From: Balamuthia mandrillaris | Taxonomy: Eukaryota; Discosea; Longamoebia; Balamuthiidae | Assembly: GCA_031835245.1 (NCBI GenBank) | Contig: JAVKOQ010000070.1 | Location: forward strand, 149,857 to 213,856 | Length of the DNA stretch: 64,000 nucleotides | Direction: 5' to 3' | Shown here: piece after piece, positions 10,329 to 21,861 of the stretch | Numbering within the stretch: position 1 is the first letter of the stretch | How the letters are laid out: each line of letters begins with the position of its first letter | The notes under the pieces: generated by a model | The model's input: the letters and a program-made list of their open reading frames with translations, nothing else | Database searches by the model: none | What the model was told of the DNA's origin: nothing | Made by a program: the position numbers and the translations under genes

Positions 10329-13222
10329 TTATAATAGAGATTTTGGCTTTAAGATATATTTTATTTCCTTCTTATTTTTTTGGTAAAAATTTTTTTCATA
10401 TTCATCCAAAAGTTTTAATTCTTCTTCATTATCTTCAAATTTAAGCGAAGACAGTATCTTCCAATCTGTTTTTGAAGGTCAATAAATTTTTAATCTTTTT
10501 TTGCCCTGGTAATTGCGGTGTAAAAAATATTGAATGAAATCTAATCGGTATTGTTATCTGGAAAAATAATTTTAACTGAATCATATTCTAATCCTTGAGC
10601 TTTATGAATAGAAACTGCATATGCCTATTCAAAAGGTAAATGCAATTTATTTGGTTCTTCATTATTGTATTTTGTAGTAATTTTTACAACAGTGTTTTTG
10701 GCATTTTTATAAATGGTTGACTTTAATATTTGTATATTATCAACTTCTGGACTGTTTTCTACTAAATCAATAGTTATACTTAATTCAATATCGAAATAGA
10801 TTGTTTCATTTTCTGAAATATAAATATTAAGTATTTTACCTTTAGTGTATTGTGGAATAATATAATTATCTTTATCTTTATAAAATAATACAGGATCTCC
10901 CTTTTTAAATTTTTTAAAACCGAATACATATAATTTATTATTATTTTTATTTTGTAAATAATTGTTTATATTATTAATTCCAAATAAACCCCCATAATTT
11001 AATGTTAAAATTATTTCTTCCATTTGTTCTTCGGATTCTTCTACAAGTAAGTCTTCTAAGTTATTAATAAAATTATTGTTAATTAAGTACATATATATGT
11101 CTTTAAGTTGTTGATTTCTTTCAATATCTCTTAATTGCGTTATATTTATAAGATAGTTTTGTAAATGAAGTATGTTTTTATTTTCAATGGATCTTAAAAT
11201 TACTTCTAATTTTCATAAATTAGTTTCTAAATCTTGAATTTTTAAATACTTTTAAATCAAGTCCCCAAACGAATTGATTCTATTTGTTGATTATCTCCTA
11301 CAAAAATTAGTTGTTCATATTTTGCTTTTTGGAGTATATCGTTAATGTCATCGTTACTTATTACACTACATTCATCTATTATTATAACATTGTATTTAGT
11401 AGAATTGTCTGGGTCTGCTAGTTGTTTTTTAAATGATGATATTGTCAAAAATCGATCATTTGAACTATATTTTCCTATTTTTTGTTTCAAGTTATTTACA
11501 CATACATTTGTTTGAGCCAAAAAAAGTTTTTTTCTACTTTTTGTGATTTCGCTTATAAATTTTAAAAGTAACGTTTTACCTGTTCCTGCTGGACCATATA
11601 TAACACCAAGATTTGAATCATTAAAAATATTTAACAAAATTTCTTTTTGTTGATTATTTAAATTAGTAGAGCGGTTATCTTCTATTCACTGTTGAGCAAG
11701 TAGCTTATAATTTTCATATGTTGATCTTTTTGCAATCTCTAATATTTTGTTTTTTATTTTAATATATTTTGATGCGAAACCATCAATAAATAGATAATTG
11801 TTAAATATTCTTATTTTTTCATTTTCTGCATATGTTTTAGAAACTTTTAAAGCTATTTAGTTATTATAATTATTGATTAGTTTTTGTATATCATTGCTTT
11901 TTTCATCTTCTTTGTTTAATTTATAAAAAATCTTATTTTCAGTATGTGAATAGAGTTTTATTTTCGCTGCAAATCGTTCGGCTTTATATTCTTTTTGTTC
12001 ATCCAAAATAAAATTTAAATTTTTATCTAGTGTTCATAAATTAGGAGGATTAAAATTCAAAGGAAAATCATTGAAAAGTTTAGCTTTTTTATTGATATTA
12101 TCAAAACAATTAGATGTTGTACTATTTTTGTTATTTTCCGGTAAGAATATTTTAATATTTTTTCCTGTAAAGTTTGACAATATATATTTAATAACTATTA
12201 TTCACTCATTATTTTTAATTTCTTTATTTAAATATTTCAAAAAATCTAATATAGGAGTATTTGTTTTATTAATTTTGAGTTTATTTTTTAAGTTTTCATA
12301 ATTACTCTCATTAATTAAATCTAATAAATTTAAACTATATTTAGTTAAGTATGAACAAATTTCTTTTAGTTCTGATTGATTTATCGAAACTTCTTGTTTT
12401 TTTTATAGTATTTATGAAATATTTTATGTCGCTTTCTTGGATAACAATTTCATAAGCTGTTATTATATAAAAGTTTAACTGTCTGTCTTGTATTTCTATA
12501 CTGTCCTCTATATAAGAAATTTTAGAAAAATAACCTAATTTAAAATCGATTTTACTATATGCAATTATATTATTTTTTTTATTTCTATAATCTAAATTAT
12601 ATTCTTCAATAGTTGAAAATGTGACTTTATAGTATAGACCATTTTTCTTTTTTCAAAAAATAGGAGTTTTATCAATTATAAAAATACTTGCAGTTTTTGT
12701 ATTATTTTTAATTTGCTCATCTAACTTGTCTGCAATTTTTTTGTTATATTCTTTAACGTTTGAAATAACATATTCATTTAATATATCAAAATTTTCAATT
12801 AATTTAAGTGAAAATCTATTTCAAGCAATTTCTTTAATTTCACTTAAATAATTTAAAAAATAAAAGAATAATCTTTCAGAAGTATCGTTACTTTTCGCTG
12901 AATGTACGATATTTTTAGACAAGTCATCGTAAAAAGATGTCAAAAATTTATAGTCAGGCTGGTGTTTAATTCAATTTTTTGCTTTATTTCATATTTTTTC
13001 TTTATTAAATTTTTCTTCTACATTATTATCTTTAATATATATATAACTTCCAAATGAATCTACTAATTTCCTAAAATACTGTAAAGCATTTTTTAAATTC
13101 TCTACACTGTTTTCTTTACGAATTTTTTCAATATTTCTATCAATATCACTATTATTAATTTTAATTTGCTCAAGTAAATAATTTTTAATTTCTTCTATAT
13201 CTACTTTATTATTTTTGTTCAT
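10329..13222 (-). pseudogene. Superfamily 1 (RecD/UvrD-like) helicase, decayed
   Basis: Pieces of one roughly 960-codon gene lie in three frames. The start MNKNNKVDIEE at 13222 follows an AAAAGGA site. An N-terminal region of about 400 residues is unrecognised. Then come Walker A GPAGTGKT (near 11590), Walker B IIIDECS, motif III GDNQQIESI, and the C-terminal UvrD_C_2-like motifs AVSIHKAQGLEYDSV and FYTAITRAKK (near 10600-10510). Frameshifts lie at an A8 tract (12397-12404), near 11245 and at an A7 tract near 10500; stops lie at 11857, 10625 and 10541. Its position just upstream of hsdM suggests an accessory defence or repair gene that has been lost. Confidence 0.8.
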
Positions 13223-13292
13223 ATATTCCTTTTAATTATATTTAGATAAGTATAAATTGTTTACTCAAAATAATTTTATGTTATCAATTTTC

Positions 13293-15586
<2,294 letters not shown>

Positions 15587-15600
<14 letters not shown>

Positions 15601-16594
15601 TTTTGTATTCTTTGAGTTTAGGATTAAAGCTATAACCACGTCCAAATTTAGCAATTTTTTTGTTGTTAATCATTGTTGCATCAGCACTAAAATGTACTTT
15701 GATTTCAAGCATATATTCACCTACTCCATATGAATCTACTGGCGCATTTTGTGCTTCAAAATCAGCAATTTTTTTAGCATTAAATCCTGAAGAAACAATA
15801 ATTTTTACATTTTTACCATCGTTTTCATCTAGAGCTTTTCTTAATCTTTTAATTTGTTCTACAGTAACTCCGTATTGATTTTCGCCTTCTTTAAACATTT
15901 TATCTTGTACAGCTGCTGAAGTATCTACTCTTACTCCGTAAAGTTTTTTGCCAAAACGTTTTAAGACTTTTAAAGAATCACTAATTACATCGTTGTTAAA
16001 ATCAACTAGTGCTATTAAGTCAAGTTCAGGAAATAGTTGATGATAGTATTCAAGTGCTTTGACTAAATCTCCTTCAAAAGATTGAATAAGTGCATGCGGT
16101 ATTGAGCCAAAAATATCTTCTAAATTTTTTCTAGCTCCTGCTTCTGTACTATGTGTTTTTATTCCTGCAACTTCAGCTGCTAATCCATCTATGTGTTGAT
16201 TTAAATAGTGATCAGCACGATCCGCCATATATATTATGTCTTTACCTTTAGCTGCTTGAATACATTCGTGAGCATTTGTAGCTATTGAAGAAGATCTAGC
16301 TAAAATACCATCAATTACACCTTCAAAAACTCCAAAATCTTGATAATGACCTTCAAGTTCTAAAACTACCTCTCTTGGTTGAACAATGCTTCCATCTTCT
16401 AAATAACGAATTTTATATTTAGAAGTATCTGTATGATCTTCTAAAAGTTTTAAAACTTCTGTCATACCAGCTAGCATTGTATTTTCTCTCCTTTGAAAAA
16501 ATTGTAAAACTACAATTGCGTTTGGATTGAATTTCTTAATTACCTCTTCTGCTCTAAAAAAGTAATCGGATATGTATTTTTTAATATTTTCCAT
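15587..16594 (-). CDS. pncB: Nicotinate phosphoribosyltransferase
   Basis: A 335-residue enzyme of the nicotinate/nicotinamide phosphoribosyltransferase family, which makes nicotinate mononucleotide for NAD synthesis. Supporting segments are FFQRRENTMLAGM at the N-terminus, the barrel segment GDLVKALEYYHQLFPELD, GVRVDTSAAVQDK near residue 215, and the phosphate-binding SSGFN...YGVGEYM stretch at about 265-295. The length is typical of the short mycoplasma/archaeal form. AGGA precedes the ATG. It is the first gene of the operon that continues to the TrmN6-like gene and metG. Confidence 0.85.
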
Positions 16595-17149
16595 GTTATT
16601 CCTGTTAGTAAATTATTTATTTAAAATTTTAACTTAATAAAATAATTTTTTTGAAAAATATCCTTTATTTTCTTTATTTTTGTATTTGTAAATATATCTT
16701 TAAAAATATCAAAATATATTTTGATAATTTACTATTGTTAAAGGAACTTAATAAAAATTAATAGTATTAAATTTTTTAATATTTAAAAATTAATTAAAAA
16801 TAATTTATTAATTATAAAAATAAATATAATTATAAAAATAAATAATTAAATTAATACTTTTGTAAATTGATTTTAAAAGTAATGATTAAAAAATAAAAGA
16901 AAAAAGAAATTGTACAAATAAATAAATAAATAAAATAAGACAAAAAATTAGCTTTAATAAAAATACTACTACTATTATATAAAGAAAACCAAACCTAATT
17001 GATATTGAATTAATACTTAGTTAGAAATTATAATTAAGATTACATAAATATTAAGGATTGAATATAGAAATCAAAAATTTTCAAAAATAATTTAGATACA
17101 ATTTTTTTATCTTTAATTATATTTTTAAAAAAAATTTCTTGAATTATTT
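16595..17149. other. AT-rich intergenic region without a recognisable gene
   Basis: This stretch separates the divergent pncB operon and the vlp locus. It is almost pure A/T with many short direct repeats such as ATAAATAA. I see no open frame of useful length and no RNA gene. It must contain the pncB promoter on the minus strand, but no box stands out. Confidence 0.6.
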
Positions 17150-17330
17150 TAAAAATTATTAAATTTGTAAATTTTTTTCATATTTGCAAAAAAAAAAAAA
17201 AAGACTGGGACAATTTTTCTGTAAAACTCTGCAAAGATTTTTACAAATAACAACAATTCACACAAATAATAATCACCTCTTTTATTTTTGCTTTTATTTT
17301 AAATTTAAATAAATAATGAATTGAGGAAAA
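17150..17330 (+). promoter_or_regulatory. vlp promoter 1 with A15 phase-switch tract
   Basis: The region upstream of every vlp gene is conserved: TTTTTTCATATTTGC, then a poly(A) run, then G(A/C)(T/C)TGGG...GTAAAA, a 130-base leader and GAGGAAAAGTG. Here the run is 15 A (17188-17202). In M. hyorhinis, changes in length of this tract switch vlp transcription on and off by slipped-strand mispairing (established work on Vlp). I cannot tell from the length alone whether this copy is on. GAGGA at 17323-17327 is the ribosome binding site for the GTG start. Confidence 0.85.
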
Positions 17331-17837
17331 GTGAAAAAATCGATATTTTCAAAAAAATTATTAGTTAGTTTTGGTTCACTTGTTACTTTAGCGGCTATTC
17401 CTCTAATAGCTATTTCATGTGGTCAAACTAATACAGATCAATCACAACAACCAGGATCTGGTTCTACAACTGGGGGTCAATCTGGAACAACCACTGGAAC
17501 TGACTCAACAACAGGCGGTCAAACAGGATCAGAATCTGGTACTACAACTGGGGGTCAGACTGGAACAACAACAGGTGGACAATCAGATTCAACTTCAACA
17601 AGTAAAGAACAAGGATCTTCAGATTCAACTTCAACAAGTAAAGAACAAGGATCTTCAGATTCAACTTCAACAAGTAAAGAACAAGGATCATCAGATTCAA
17701 CTTCGACAAGTAAAGAACAAGGATCATCAGATTCAACTTCAACAAGTAAAGAACAAGGATCTTCAGATTCAACTTCAACAAGTAAAGAACAAGGATCATC
17801 AGATTCAACTTCAACAAGTAATATGAATACTAGATAA
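17331..17837 (+). CDS. vlp: Variable surface lipoprotein (Vlp), first gene, 12-residue repeats
   Basis: A 168-residue prolipoprotein. Residues 1-29 form the conserved Vlp signal peptide with lipobox AISC; Cys30 is the predicted lipidated residue that anchors it to the outer face of the membrane. A Gly/Ser/Thr/Gln-rich spacer follows (31-84), then six copies of SDSTSTSKEQGS and one partial copy, ending in NMNTR. I use GTG 17331 rather than the in-frame ATG 15 bases upstream because the sixth vlp gene has AAG at that place and the SD lies between them. The frame is intact. Letter designation (vlpA-G) not assigned. Confidence 0.92.
   Translation: MKKSIFSKKLLVSFGSLVTLAAIPLIAISCGQTNTDQSQQPGSGSTTGGQSGTTTGTDSTTGGQTGSESGTTTGGQTGTTTGGQSDSTSTSKEQGSSDSTSTSKEQGSSDSTSTSKEQGSSDSTSTSKEQGSSDSTSTSKEQGSSDSTSTSKEQGSSDSTSTSNMNTR
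17583..17819 (+). repeat. 36-bp tandem repeat in vlp gene 1
   Basis: Six near-identical 36-bp units starting TCAGATTCAACTTCAACAAG plus a 21-bp partial unit. Because the unit is a multiple of three, gain or loss of units changes protein length without breaking the frame, the known basis of Vlp size variation. Confidence 0.95.
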
Positions 17838-17838
17838 T

Positions 17839-17866
17839 AAAAAGCCAACAAAATTGTTGGCTTTTT
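17839..17866 (+). terminator. vlp gene 1 terminator
   Basis: Stem AAAAAGCCAACA / TGTTGGCTTTTT with a 4-base loop, directly after the stop. A second hairpin (AAATAACAGT...ACTGTTATTT, 17901-17935) follows 35 bases later. Confidence 0.85.
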
Positions 17867-17969
17867 ATATAAAATAGATACAAAATTCTTCATTATAAAT
17901 AAATAACAGTGTCTAAAATATAGATACTGTTATTTTGTTTTTAATTAAATTTGTAAAAAATTTTCTTGA

Positions 17970-18156
17970 ATTATTTTAAAAATTATTAAATTTATAAAAT
18001 TTTTTCATATTTGCAAAAAAAAAAAAAAGATTGGGAAAATTTTGCTGTAAAAATCTGCAAGGATTCTTACAACATAATAACAACACACACAATAATTTAT
18101 GCCTCTTTTATTTGTACTTTTATTTTAAATTTAAATAAATAATGAATCGAGGAAAA
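17970..18156 (+). promoter_or_regulatory. vlp promoter 2 with A14 phase-switch tract
   Basis: Same conserved vlp upstream block as at 17150; the poly(A) run is 14 A at 18015-18028, followed by GATTGGG and a leader ending in GAGGAAAAGTG. Switching state not inferable from sequence alone. Confidence 0.85.
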
Positions 18157-19234
18157 GTGAAAAAATCGATATTTTCAAAAAAATTATTAGTTAGTTTTGG
18201 TTCACTTGTTACTTTAGCGGCTATTCCTCTAATAGCAATTTCTTGTGGTCAAACTACTGATAATTTATCCCAATCACAACAACCTGGCTCAGGAACAGGA
18301 AGCGGATCAGGAACAAATACAGAAAACGGTTCAAATAATGGATCTGGAAGTGGAACTACCAACTCATCTGGTGGAACAAATCAATCTGGTTCAGCATCAG
18401 GAAACGGTTCATCTAATAGCTCAGTTTCTACACCAGATGGACAACATTCAAATCCATCAAATCCAACAACATCAGATCCAAAAGAATCTAATCCATCCAA
18501 TCCAACAACATCAGATCCAAAAGAATCTAATCCATCAAATCCAACAACATCAGATCCAAAAGAATCTAATCCATCCAATCCAACAACATCAGATGGACAA
18601 CATTCAAATCCATCCAATCCAACAACATCAGATGGACAACATTCAAATCCATCAAATCCAACAACATCAGATCCAAAAGAATCTAATCATCCATCCAACA
18701 ACATCAGATGGACAACATTCAAATCCATCAAATCCAACAACATCAGATCCAAAAGAATCTAATCCATCCATCCAACAACATCAGATGGACAACATTCAAA
18801 TCCATCCAATCCAACAACATCAGATGGACAACATTCAAATCCATCAAATCCAACAACATCAGATGGACAACATTCAAATCCATCAAATCCAACAACATCA
18901 GATGGACAACATTCAAATCCATCAAATCCAACAACATCAGATCCAAAAGAATCTAATCCATCCAATCCAACAACATCAGATGGACAACATTCAAATCCAT
19001 CCAATCCAACAACATCAGATGGACAACATTCAAATCCATCCAATCCAACAACATCAGATGGACAACATTCAACCATCAAATCCAACAACATCAGATGGAC
19101 AACATTCAAATCCATCAAATCCAACAACATCAGATGGACAACATTCAAATCCATCAAATCCAACAACATCAGATGGACAACATTCAAATCCATCAAATCC
19201 AACAACATCAGATGGACAAAATCAAAATAAATAA
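18157..19234 (+). pseudogene. vlp: Variable surface lipoprotein (Vlp), second gene, frameshifted in its repeats
   Basis: It has the conserved 29-residue signal peptide, lipobox Cys and a Gly/Ser-rich spacer, then about twenty 13-residue repeats in two versions, SNPTTSDPKESNP and SNPTTSDGQHSNP. Three small deletions break the repeats: -2 near 18690, -1 near 18768 and -2 near 19070. After the first, translation leaves the repeat frame and stops at 18760-18762, giving a shortened lipoprotein with a foreign tail. The intended end is TAA 19232-19234 after GQNQNK. None of the deletions is in a homopolymer. It could be a real off state, decay, or an assembly fault in repeats. Confidence 0.85.
18433..19222 (+). 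repeat. 39-bp tandem repeats in vlp gene 2
   Basis: About twenty 39-bp units of two interspersed types that differ in the GATCCAAAAGAATCT or GATGGACAACATTCA segment. Three units are 1-2 bases short. The two types alternate irregularly, suggesting past unequal exchange within the array. Confidence 0.9.
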
Positions 19235-19239
19235 AATGT

Positions 19240-19267
19240 AAAAAAAGCCAATTAATTGGCTTTTTTT
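19240..19267 (+). terminator. vlp gene 2 terminator
   Basis: A perfect 28-bp palindrome, AAAAAAAGCCAATT / AATTGGCTTTTTTT, just after the stop. A second, weaker hairpin (AAAACAGTC/GACTGTTTT, 19318-19345) follows. Confidence 0.85.
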
Positions 19268-19371
19268 ATTACATAAAATATATTATTATTCCATTTGTAA
19301 AAATTCATTGATAAAGAAAAACAGTCATATAAAACAGACTGTTTTATTTTTTATTTAATTTGTAAAAAATT

Positions 19372-19568
19372 TTCTTGAATTATTTTAAAAATTATTAAAT
19401 TTATAAAATTTTTTCATATTTGCAAAAAAAAAAAAAAAAAAAGATTGGGAAAATTTTGCTGTAAAAATCTGCAAAGATTCTTACAACATAATGACAACAC
19501 ACAATAATTTATGCCTCTTTTATTTGTACTTTTATTTTAAATTTAAATAAATAATGAATCGAGGACAA
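19372..19568 (+). promoter_or_regulatory. vlp promoter 3 with A19 phase-switch tract
   Basis: Conserved vlp upstream block; the poly(A) run is the longest of the locus, 19 A at 19424-19442, four more than the median of its siblings. It is followed by GATTGGG and the leader ending GAGGACAAGTG. The length difference marks a tract that has slipped relative to the others. Confidence 0.85.
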
Positions 19569-19898
19569 GTGAAAAAATCGATATTTTCAAAAAAATTATT
19601 ATTTAGTTTTGGTTCGCTTGTTGCTTTAGCAGCAATACCTTTAATAACAATTTCATGTGGACAAACTAATACTGATCAATCTCAGCAACCTGGTTCAGGT
19701 TCAGGAAGTGGATCAGGTACATCAAATGGTTCAGGATCAACTCCAACTCCAGAGCAAGGAAATAACCAAGGTGGATCAACTCCAACTCCAGAGCAAGGAA
19801 ATAACCAAGGTGGATCAACTCCAACTCCAGAGCAAGGAAATAACCAAGGTGGATCAACTCCAACTCCAGAGCAAGGAAATAGCCAAGTCTCAAAATAA
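19569..19898 (+). CDS. vlp: Variable surface lipoprotein (Vlp), third gene, short
   Basis: A 109-residue prolipoprotein, the shortest Vlp here. The signal peptide differs slightly from its siblings (LLFSFGSL, ITISC) but keeps the lipobox Cys30. After a short Gly/Ser spacer come four copies of the 13-residue unit GSTPTPEQGNNQG, the last ending in GNSQVSK. GTG 19569 is used as start by analogy with the other vlp genes. The frame is intact. Expression would depend on the A19 tract upstream. Few repeats means a short surface protrusion; in Vlp biology, repeat number affects antibody exposure of the membrane. Confidence 0.9.
   Translation: MKKSIFSKKLLFSFGSLVALAAIPLITISCGQTNTDQSQQPGSGSGSGSGTSNGSGSTPTPEQGNNQGGSTPTPEQGNNQGGSTPTPEQGNNQGGSTPTPEQGNSQVSK
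19734..19886 (+). repeat. 39-bp tandem repeat in vlp gene 3
   Basis: Four 39-bp units beginning GGATCAACTCCAACTCCAGA, almost identical to each other; the last differs by AATAACC to AATAGCC. Confidence 0.92.
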
Positions 19899-19938
19899 CA
19901 ACTATTCTTATTTAAATTAAAAAATCAATAATAATATT

Positions 19939-19971
19939 AAAAAACAGCATCTGTTTGAGATGCTGTTTTTT
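19939..19971 (+). terminator. vlp gene 3 terminator
   Basis: Strong hairpin AAAAAACAGCATCT / AGATGCTGTTTTTT with loop GTTTG, 40 bases after the stop. Confidence 0.88.
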
Positions 19972-20009
19972 AATTTTCCATTAAATTTATAAAAATATTT
20001 CTTAAATTA

Positions 20010-20073
20010 TTATAAAAAATATTAAATTTGTAAAATTTTTTCATATTTGCAAAAAAAAAAAAAAGATTGGAAA
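20010..20073 (+). promoter_or_regulatory. Orphan vlp promoter (A14) cut off by IS1221
   Basis: The conserved vlp block ATTAAATTTGTAAAATTTTTTCATATTTGC, A14 (20051-20064), GATTGG is present but runs directly into the end of an IS1221 copy at 20074. No vlp leader or gene follows. It is the remains of a seventh vlp unit whose gene is gone. If active it would transcribe into the IS antisense to the transposase. Confidence 0.85.
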
Positions 20074-21595
20074 TGAGATGATACCTTTTCTTAAATAAAT
20101 TTTTGAGTGTTTTAATTAATTATAATTTGGAATGAATGTTTCCCTAAATTTAATGGGAGACATTCATTTTATTCTATCTTTAATTCGCTTGTGATTATAA
20201 TAATAAATATAATTTGCAATTGCTTTGTGAAATTGTTTAAAAGTTAAAAATTCTTTTTCGCGACCATAAAAACATTCTCTTTTTAATGTCCCAAAAAACG
20301 ATTCAATGATGCTATTATCTAAACAATTTCCTTTTCGAGACATGGACTGAATTATTCCTTTTTGTTTTAATTTTTCTGAAAATTGTCTATGTTAATATTG
20401 TCAACCTTGATCAATGTGAAAAATTAAACCCTCAAGATTTTTGTGCTTTGAAAAAAGCTCTTTGAAGCATTTTTCTAATTTGCTGGTTATTAGCGCTTGT
20501 AGACAAATCTCAAGCAATAACTTCGCCATTAAACATATCTAAAATTGGCGATAAATATGCTTTTCCAAATGGTCCGCTAAATTCAGTTACATCTGTAGTT
20601 CATTTTTGATTTGGTTGAGTAGCAACAAAATTTCTATTTAAATATTGTCTGCAATTTTGCCAACTGTTCCTTTGTAAGATTTGTATTTTCTTCTAGAACA
20701 AATTGCTTTGAGATTGAATTTTTCCATTAATCTGCGAACTTTTTTAAATCCAATTTTATATTCTCTATTATTAAGTTCAGTTTTTATTCTTCTTTTTCCA
20801 TATCTTGCTTTATTTCTTCAAAAATAAGCTTCATTTGGCTTATAATTTCTTCATTTTTCTTGTCAAAATCTTCTTTTTTGAGTTCATAATAAAAAGTAGA
20901 TATAGGAATAGAAAACTCTTTTAATACTTGAGTTAATCGCAGGTTTTTATCAGCTTTTACTCTATTATAAATTTTTTTTATTTTTTCTTGCCTTGGTTGA
21001 TTTGAGTCAAAGATCTCTACCAAGGCTTTTCACTTTTTTAGAACTTCATTTTCCTTTTTTAAAAGTTTATTTTCTTCTCTAAGAAGTTTAAGTTCTTCAT
21101 ATACAGATAATGAAGAATTTGATTGATCTTGACTATCGGAATTGTTTGATACTTTTGTAGATTTATTATTATTATTATTATTATTAATCTTAGATTTCAT
21201 TATTGGTCTTCCTTTGTTTAATTCTAAACCACTAATTCCCGATTCTAAATATTTTTTCGCTCAAAAAGATATTAGACTTGGATTAAGATTATTTTCAAGT
21301 GAAATTTTAATCATTGTTTCACCAGCTAAAAATCTTTTAACTATGTTAATCTTTGATCTATAGTTCACTTTTTATTTCGTGGTTTTTTCTTAAGACCTTC
21401 AACTCCTAATTTGTCATAAATTTTTTCTCAAAAATTTACTTGATTTAAAAAATTTTTCTGACTTGTTTTAGCAAAATCAGGCTTTTTAATTTCAATTCCT
21501 TTTTTGTATTTTTTTACACATTCTAATTTAAATTCTAATGAATATTTCATAAAAAATCCCCTTTTCTATTTTTCTAGGAAAAGGGGATCTGCTCA
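20074..21595 (-). mobile_element. IS1221-type insertion sequence, copy 1 (IS3 family)
   Basis: A 1,522-bp element whose ends are imperfect inverted repeats: TGAGATGATACC at the left, and GGGGATCTGCTCA at the right, equivalent to the TGAGCAGATCCCC end of copy 2. It matches copy 2 over its whole length in reverse orientation, apart from indels. The flanks show no target duplication (GGAAA before, TACTTG after). The right flank CTTGTTG-T8 looks like the 3' half of a vlp terminator. IS1221 is the IS3-family element known from M. hyorhinis, described with frameshift expression of its transposase; I identify it from family pattern and context. Confidence 0.88.
20116..21550 (-). pseudogene. IS1221 transposase, copy 1 (multiply broken)
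   Basis: It starts at ATG 21550 (MKYSLEFKLECVKKY) and ends at TAA 20116. Compared with copy 2 it has lost single bases in orfA (AGATTAACATAG for AGATTAAACATAG, near 21345), in GAAGAAATAAAG (near 20815) and in AATATTTAAATAG (near 20645), and has a CAA to TAA stop near 20393. An expanded AAT run (about seven units, near 21165-21190) adds a poly-Asn stretch. At the orfA/orfB junction it has A8, joining the frames directly, while copy 2 has A7. DDE-type transposase segments are recognisable but no complete protein can be made. Confidence 0.88.
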
Positions 21596-21660
21596 TACTT
21601 GTTGTTTTTTTATTAAAAATCATTATTTAAGAATTAGATGTTCTTTTCATTTTCAATTAA

Positions 21661-21861
21661 ATTTATGAAAAAAATTCTTAAATTATTCTAAAAAGATTAA
21701 ATTTGCAAAATTTTTTCATATTTTCAAAAAAAAAAAAAAAGCTTGGGAAAATTTTGCTGTAAAAATCTTCAAAGATTCTTACAAATGACAACAATACACA
21801 CAAATAATATTTACCTCTTTTATTTTATTAATTAATCAGTTAAATAATGAATCGAGGAAAA
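21661..21861 (+). promoter_or_regulatory. vlp promoter 4 with A15 phase-switch tract
   Basis: Conserved vlp upstream block; TTTTCATATTTTC, then 15 A at 21726-21740, then GCTTGGG and the leader ending GAGGAAAAGTG. The GCTTGGG variant is shared with promoter 6, whereas most others have GATTGGG. Confidence 0.85.

Noticed and set aside
16595-17149. An additional vlp gene remnant before gene 1
   Set aside because: No signal-peptide coding, repeat or poly(A) block of vlp type is present before 17150.
17419-17893. Long open frames on other phases and on the minus strand over the vlp repeats
   Set aside because: They are by-products of stop-free tandem repeats; none has a signal peptide or ribosome binding site. 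The same holds for frames over 18245-19234, 19657-19920, 22001-22744 and 23451-24201.
18142-18156. ATG 15 bases upstream as the vlp start codon
   Set aside because: The Shine-Dalgarno GAGGA lies between it and the GTG, and the same position is AAG in vlp gene 6, so GTG is the common start.
18433-19222. CRISPR-like regular repeats
   Set aside because: The units are directly adjacent, differ by codon-sized blocks, encode a lipoprotein tail and have no unique spacers or cas genes.
21142-21363. Open frame with a Leu-rich start on the plus strand inside IS1221 copy 1
   Set aside because: It is the reverse of the AAT-expanded transposase gene; no start signals and no homologous frame in copy 2.
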